A stretch of DNA of 5,827 nucleotides, taken from positions 1 to 5,827 of the forward strand of contig JAFRLP010000363.1 of assembly GCA_017431185.1 (NCBI GenBank), read 5' to 3'. The stretch comes from Victivallales bacterium (lineage in GTDB: Bacteria > Verrucomicrobiota > Lentisphaeria > Oligosphaerales > Oligosphaeraceae). Of the stretch, positions 4,726 through 5,827 are shown in pieces. The position numbers and the translations under genes are program-made. The notes below the pieces were generated by a model, which saw only the letters and a program-made list of their open reading frames with translations, did not search any database and was not told the DNA's origin. Every line of letters begins with the position of its first letter. The first letter of the stretch is position 1.

Positions 4726-5827
4726 TTACACCATCTCCGTATGTTTTTCCAGCGAATCAGGTGAAAATGCGCACAACGCATTTGCCGCCAGGCGGTCAAG
4801 TTCCGCAGGGACTAGCCCCTGATAATGAATGGGAACAGCATCCTGACCGCAAATGAATTGCGCAATCCGATTCAAAATGCAGGCATCCATGCGTGTGAGC
4901 GGGTGCTTTCCTGGCTGATTTCCAAAGCAAGGGGGAGCCAGAATCAACAAACGTCCCGCCGCACAGGCATCAAAATACCTCCCAGGAGGTTTGTAATATG
5001 GCGAAAACGCGCGATTCTGCAAAACAATCAAAGGGGCCTGCTGCTCAAAGGCAAGCCTGGCCAATTTTTTTTCGCCAGCGCTCAGGCAAGGGGAAACAAT
5101 CACGCATCGCATGGATATGGCCTGAAGCAGCTCCTGCTTCTTTGCCTCAAGGTCCTCACGTGAAATCCGTCGGCTGGCCTGTATCTGATAAAAACGCGGA
5201 GCCTGCAGCAAGAACAAATTGCCGATGCCATTCAAATGCCCTCCGCCAAAAGGAATACGCTGCATCACGCGAAACAAATCGGGAAAAAGCCGTTTGATGG
5301 CCAGACGGCGAGGGTTGTCTTTGACATAGTTGAACATCCGGTCCAACTGTCCATCTTGAAACAAAATCGTATCTTGATAACCAGGACTGAAAAGGGAAAC
5401 GTTGGAAATGCCAAACTCCTTTCGATATGCCTGAGTGCAATCTCCCTTGAAACTGCCAATGACATGCCCTATCGGCTTGGACAGGTATTCCTTTGCCTGA
5501 ATTATCCCGTGAAGATGCTCTTCCATTAACTGAAGATACAAAGGGGTGACCTGCGGACAGCACTGGGGAATCTGCCGCCACAGGGCTTGAATGCAACGGC
5601 CTAACCGCGAAGGCTCAAAATGTGCAGCCACATCCAAAGGACCTTGAATTGGAGTGCGCTCCACAACCACATTGCCTAACAGGGGATGCGAACGGTCTGC
5701 CAATGTCAGGGTTATCATATATATCCGAGGGCATCTGTAATCCCAGTGAAAACAGCGCCACTCTTTACGCGACAGCGCGCTGCATGAAGAGCGGGAAGCG
5801 TATCGCCTTTTTTGAGATCGATGTGAC
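4726..5827 (-). CDS. REP-associated Y1 (HUH) transposase with C-terminal DprA-like domain, 5' end beyond window
   Basis: The frame is open from the right edge to the TAA at 4726-4728, about 366 visible residues. Numbering from the ATG at 5718: a first strand (ITLTLAD, 2-8), the metal-binding HUH motif H68-L69-H70 in MEEHLHGII, helix GHVIGSFKGDCTQAYRK (84-100), and NYVKDNP (130-136) with Y131 as the likely nucleophile. This is the RAYT/IS200-like single-strand DNA transposase fold. Residues 203-262 (VIVSPCLSAGEKKLA, then PLIVL, GRYFDACAAGRLLILAPP) resemble the Rossmann domain of DprA/LOG-type proteins. Codons before 5718 encode EWRCFHWDYRCPRIY, which fits the conserved start of this family, so the true start is probably upstream of 5718; no ATG, GTG or TTG is visible in that part of the frame. 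No flanking REP palindromes were found. Such genes are usually single-copy and immobile. Confidence 0.82.
   Translation of the reverse strand, partial: SHRSQKRRYASRSSCSALSRKEWRCFHWDYRCPRIYMITLTLADRSHPLLGNVVVERTPIQGPLDVAAHFEPSRLGRCIQALWRQIPQCCPQVTPLYLQLMEEHLHGIIQAKEYLSKPIGHVIGSFKGDCTQAYRKEFGISNVSLFSPGYQDTILFQDGQLDRMFNYVKDNPRRLAIKRLFPDLFRVMQRIPFGGGHLNGIGNLFLLQAPRFYQIQASRRISREDLEAKKQELLQAISMRCVIVSPCLSAGEKKLARLAFEQQAPLIVLQNRAFSPYYKPPGRYFDACAAGRLLILAPPCFGNQPGKHPLTRMDACILNRIAQFICGQDAVPIHYQGLVPAELDRLAANALCAFSPDSLEKHTEMV

Noticed and set aside
4726..5827. Terminal inverted repeats, target duplications or REP palindromes around the transposase
   Set aside because: None could be found by eye in the downstream 140 bases or in the visible upstream part; REP-associated transposases often lack mobile-element ends.

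Overview
The window reads almost entirely from the minus strand. It suggests a bacterium of the PVC superphylum, most likely Lentisphaerota or Kiritimatiellota. That placement is inferred from the pseudopilin-like gene ([24 protein letters not shown] helix in two conserved halves, C47-x-x-NLK, late [15 protein letters not shown] motif), a family those genomes carry in large numbers. No rRNA, tRNA, CRISPR array or complete insertion sequence is visible.

Layout from high to low coordinates, which is the direction of transcription. (1) 5827-4726: the 5'-truncated end of a REP-associated (Y1, HUH-type) transposase with an extra C-terminal domain that resembles DprA-type Rossmann proteins. (2) 4712-4617: a compact RNA element matching the conserved core of cobalamin riboswitches, followed by a small hairpin that abuts a strong Shine-Dalgarno sequence. 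(3) 4583-3747: a type IV pilin/pseudopilin-like protein. (4) 3734-2832, 2835-1825 and 1835-1047: substrate-binding protein, FecCD-type permease and ATPase of an ABC importer, with 4-base and 11-base gene overlaps. (5) A 116-base spacer. (6) 930-1: the N-terminal 310 residues of an RNase II/RNR (RNB) family exoribonuclease that runs off the left edge.

The main result is the arrangement of items 2 to 4. The riboswitch identifies the importer as a vitamin B12 (BtuF-BtuC-BtuD) system, a specificity the proteins alone would not give. However, the first gene under the riboswitch is a pseudopilin-like gene, which sits 12 bases upstream of btuF. The binding-protein gene has no Shine-Dalgarno sequence, whereas the pilin, permease and ATPase genes each have a good one. 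Translational coupling from the pilin gene, and hence from the riboswitch, is therefore plausible. The simplest reading is a four-gene B12-repressed operon in which a pseudopilin-like protein may serve corrinoid capture or passage at the cell surface. The competing reading is that a lower-GC pilin gene was inserted between a riboswitch and an older btuFCD operon.

All assignments come from reading motifs and base pairing by eye; no database search was run.
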